Below, one piece after another: positions 6,181 to 7,029 of a stretch of DNA of 7,029 nucleotides. Numbering within the stretch: the first letter of the stretch is position 1; each line of letters starts with the position of its first letter. The notes under the pieces are model-generated. The model searched no databases and was not told the origin of the DNA. It saw nothing but the letters and a program-made list of their open reading frames with translations. This stretch comes from Spirochaeta sp. (GTDB lineage Bacteria; Spirochaetota; Spirochaetia; DSM-2461): positions 1-7,029 of the forward strand of contig DAOVYP010000117.1 in the NCBI GenBank assembly GCA_030635565.1. The letters are read 5' to 3'. The position numbers and the translations under genes were made by a program.

Positions 6181-7029
6181 CTACCCTCCGGGGATTGGTA
6201 AATCCAGCCCTTTAAGCATAAAGACCATAAGATCATTCCAATGTTTGAAGACCATGTAACGTGTTAAAGCCCGTATATCATTAAAAAAAACTTTCCTGGC
6301 CCCAACAGAGGCCCTGAGCAGTTGATATTTTTCATCGTAGAGTTCCAAGACTGAATGGAACAGAAAAGAGAGCAGGTTGAGCGTTAATAAAAGATTGGCC
6401 AGGTGCTTTTTCCCATGACCGAAATTATGCTCCAGGTTATACCCGTTGGTTTTCAGTGTCTTATTAGGCTCATTTTCAATCTTCCACCGAGCCCACCCCG
6501 CCTTAATCATATCCACGACATTATCAGCTATTATTTCGTGATCGGTGACATAAGCAAAACGCCCGGTCATCTTGCCGCTTTTATTTCTGATTTCAAGTTC
6601 ACACCAGTTGACTCTGATCGAATCATCGGTGTCCCTGAGTGGTACATCATTGAAGTATCGGTAAATATGGGTCTGCCGTTCTTTACCGGTCCACACTTTC
6701 CGCGTGATCGAAAAAATATCTCGATCAATTTCTCCATCTTCCACCCAACGGTAGAGGGACTTGTGAGAGGTTTGTTTACATGTAAACAAAAAGTGAAATC
6801 CGTTTTCCTTCGCTTCTCTACAGAACGGGTCTCTTGCGTAAATATCGTCTCCAATGAGAGTTACACCCATTGAAGAATATTTACTGCCATAACCTTTTAT
6901 CCACCGTTTGGCTTCATTGATTTCACAATCCTGTTTCTCATGACCATCCTGTGAAACCAGGTTCCATCAACGGCAATCAGGTAGGTGCCATTGATGGATC
7001 GATATGTTTCTTTGATTTCTTGTAAAAGC
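6181..7029 (-). pseudogene. Frameshifted DDE transposase, 5' end outside the window
   Basis: On the minus strand an IS4-like DDE transposase is visible in two frames. The first part, 7028-6954, encodes a segment ending LIAVDGTWF with the first catalytic Asp. At about 6953-6947 the expected FQDGH is disrupted by two extra bases, and the shifted frame stops at TAA 6899-6897. The original frame resumes at about 6950 with DGHEKQD, passes ATG 6870, and runs to TAG 6183-6181. Counting from that ATG, GDDIY (7-11) carries the second Asp, and WKIENE (129-134) with EHNFGHGK (147-154) marks the Glu region. The ending, a conserved helical C-terminus, looks complete. The gene is therefore an inactive remnant unless the two bases are a read error. 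I recall this EHNFGHGK style from ISNCY/IS4-like elements but cannot fix the family. Confidence 0.85.

Noticed and set aside
1..7029. CRISPR arrays, tRNA or rRNA genes
   Set aside because: No spaced direct repeats, cloverleaf or rRNA core sequence was seen on either strand.

Overview
The window looks like chromosomal core DNA from a spirochaete, probably a free-living member of the Spirochaetales. The grounds are a spirochaete-style short omega subunit next to miaA, a 7TMR-DISM-type receptor joined to a SpoIIE-like domain, and a DEAD-box helicase with a very long basic tail. This placement is inference from protein style; no rRNA or other marker is present.

Layout. At the left edge (1-90, minus) is the 5' end of a gene cut by the window, with its own ribosome binding site and probable promoter. 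The divergent gap 91-400 holds an apparent structured RNA (about 194-391) that closes on itself just before the ribosome binding site of rpoZ (401-610). miaA follows directly, overlapping the end of rpoZ. Its conserved N-terminus has no ATG, GTG or TTG in frame, so it must start at a rare codon (ATT 606 or ATA 591) or carry a one-base indel. A textbook promoter (1563-1591) then drives a 29-residue, extremely basic ribosomal-type protein (1656-1745) that ends at a perfect hairpin terminator (1784-1814).

On the minus strand, 1886-3865 encodes a secreted-domain plus seven-helix receptor with an acidic linker and a SpoIIE/PP2C-like output domain that appears to have lost its catalytic aspartates. 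A 331-base divergent gap with one strong hairpin separates it from a DEAD-box RNA helicase (4197-6095) with a tail of about 240 residues, rich in Arg, Gly and Lys. The right end (6181-7029, minus) is a DDE transposase broken by a two-base insertion next to its first catalytic Asp; its 5' end lies outside the window.

Functionally, rpoZ, miaA, the small ribosomal protein and the helicase all serve transcription, tRNA modification and RNA or ribosome handling. The receptor gene is a separate signalling unit and the transposase is a decayed insertion. The least explained items are the structured leader before rpoZ-miaA, the miaA start, and the probable pseudophosphatase receptor.
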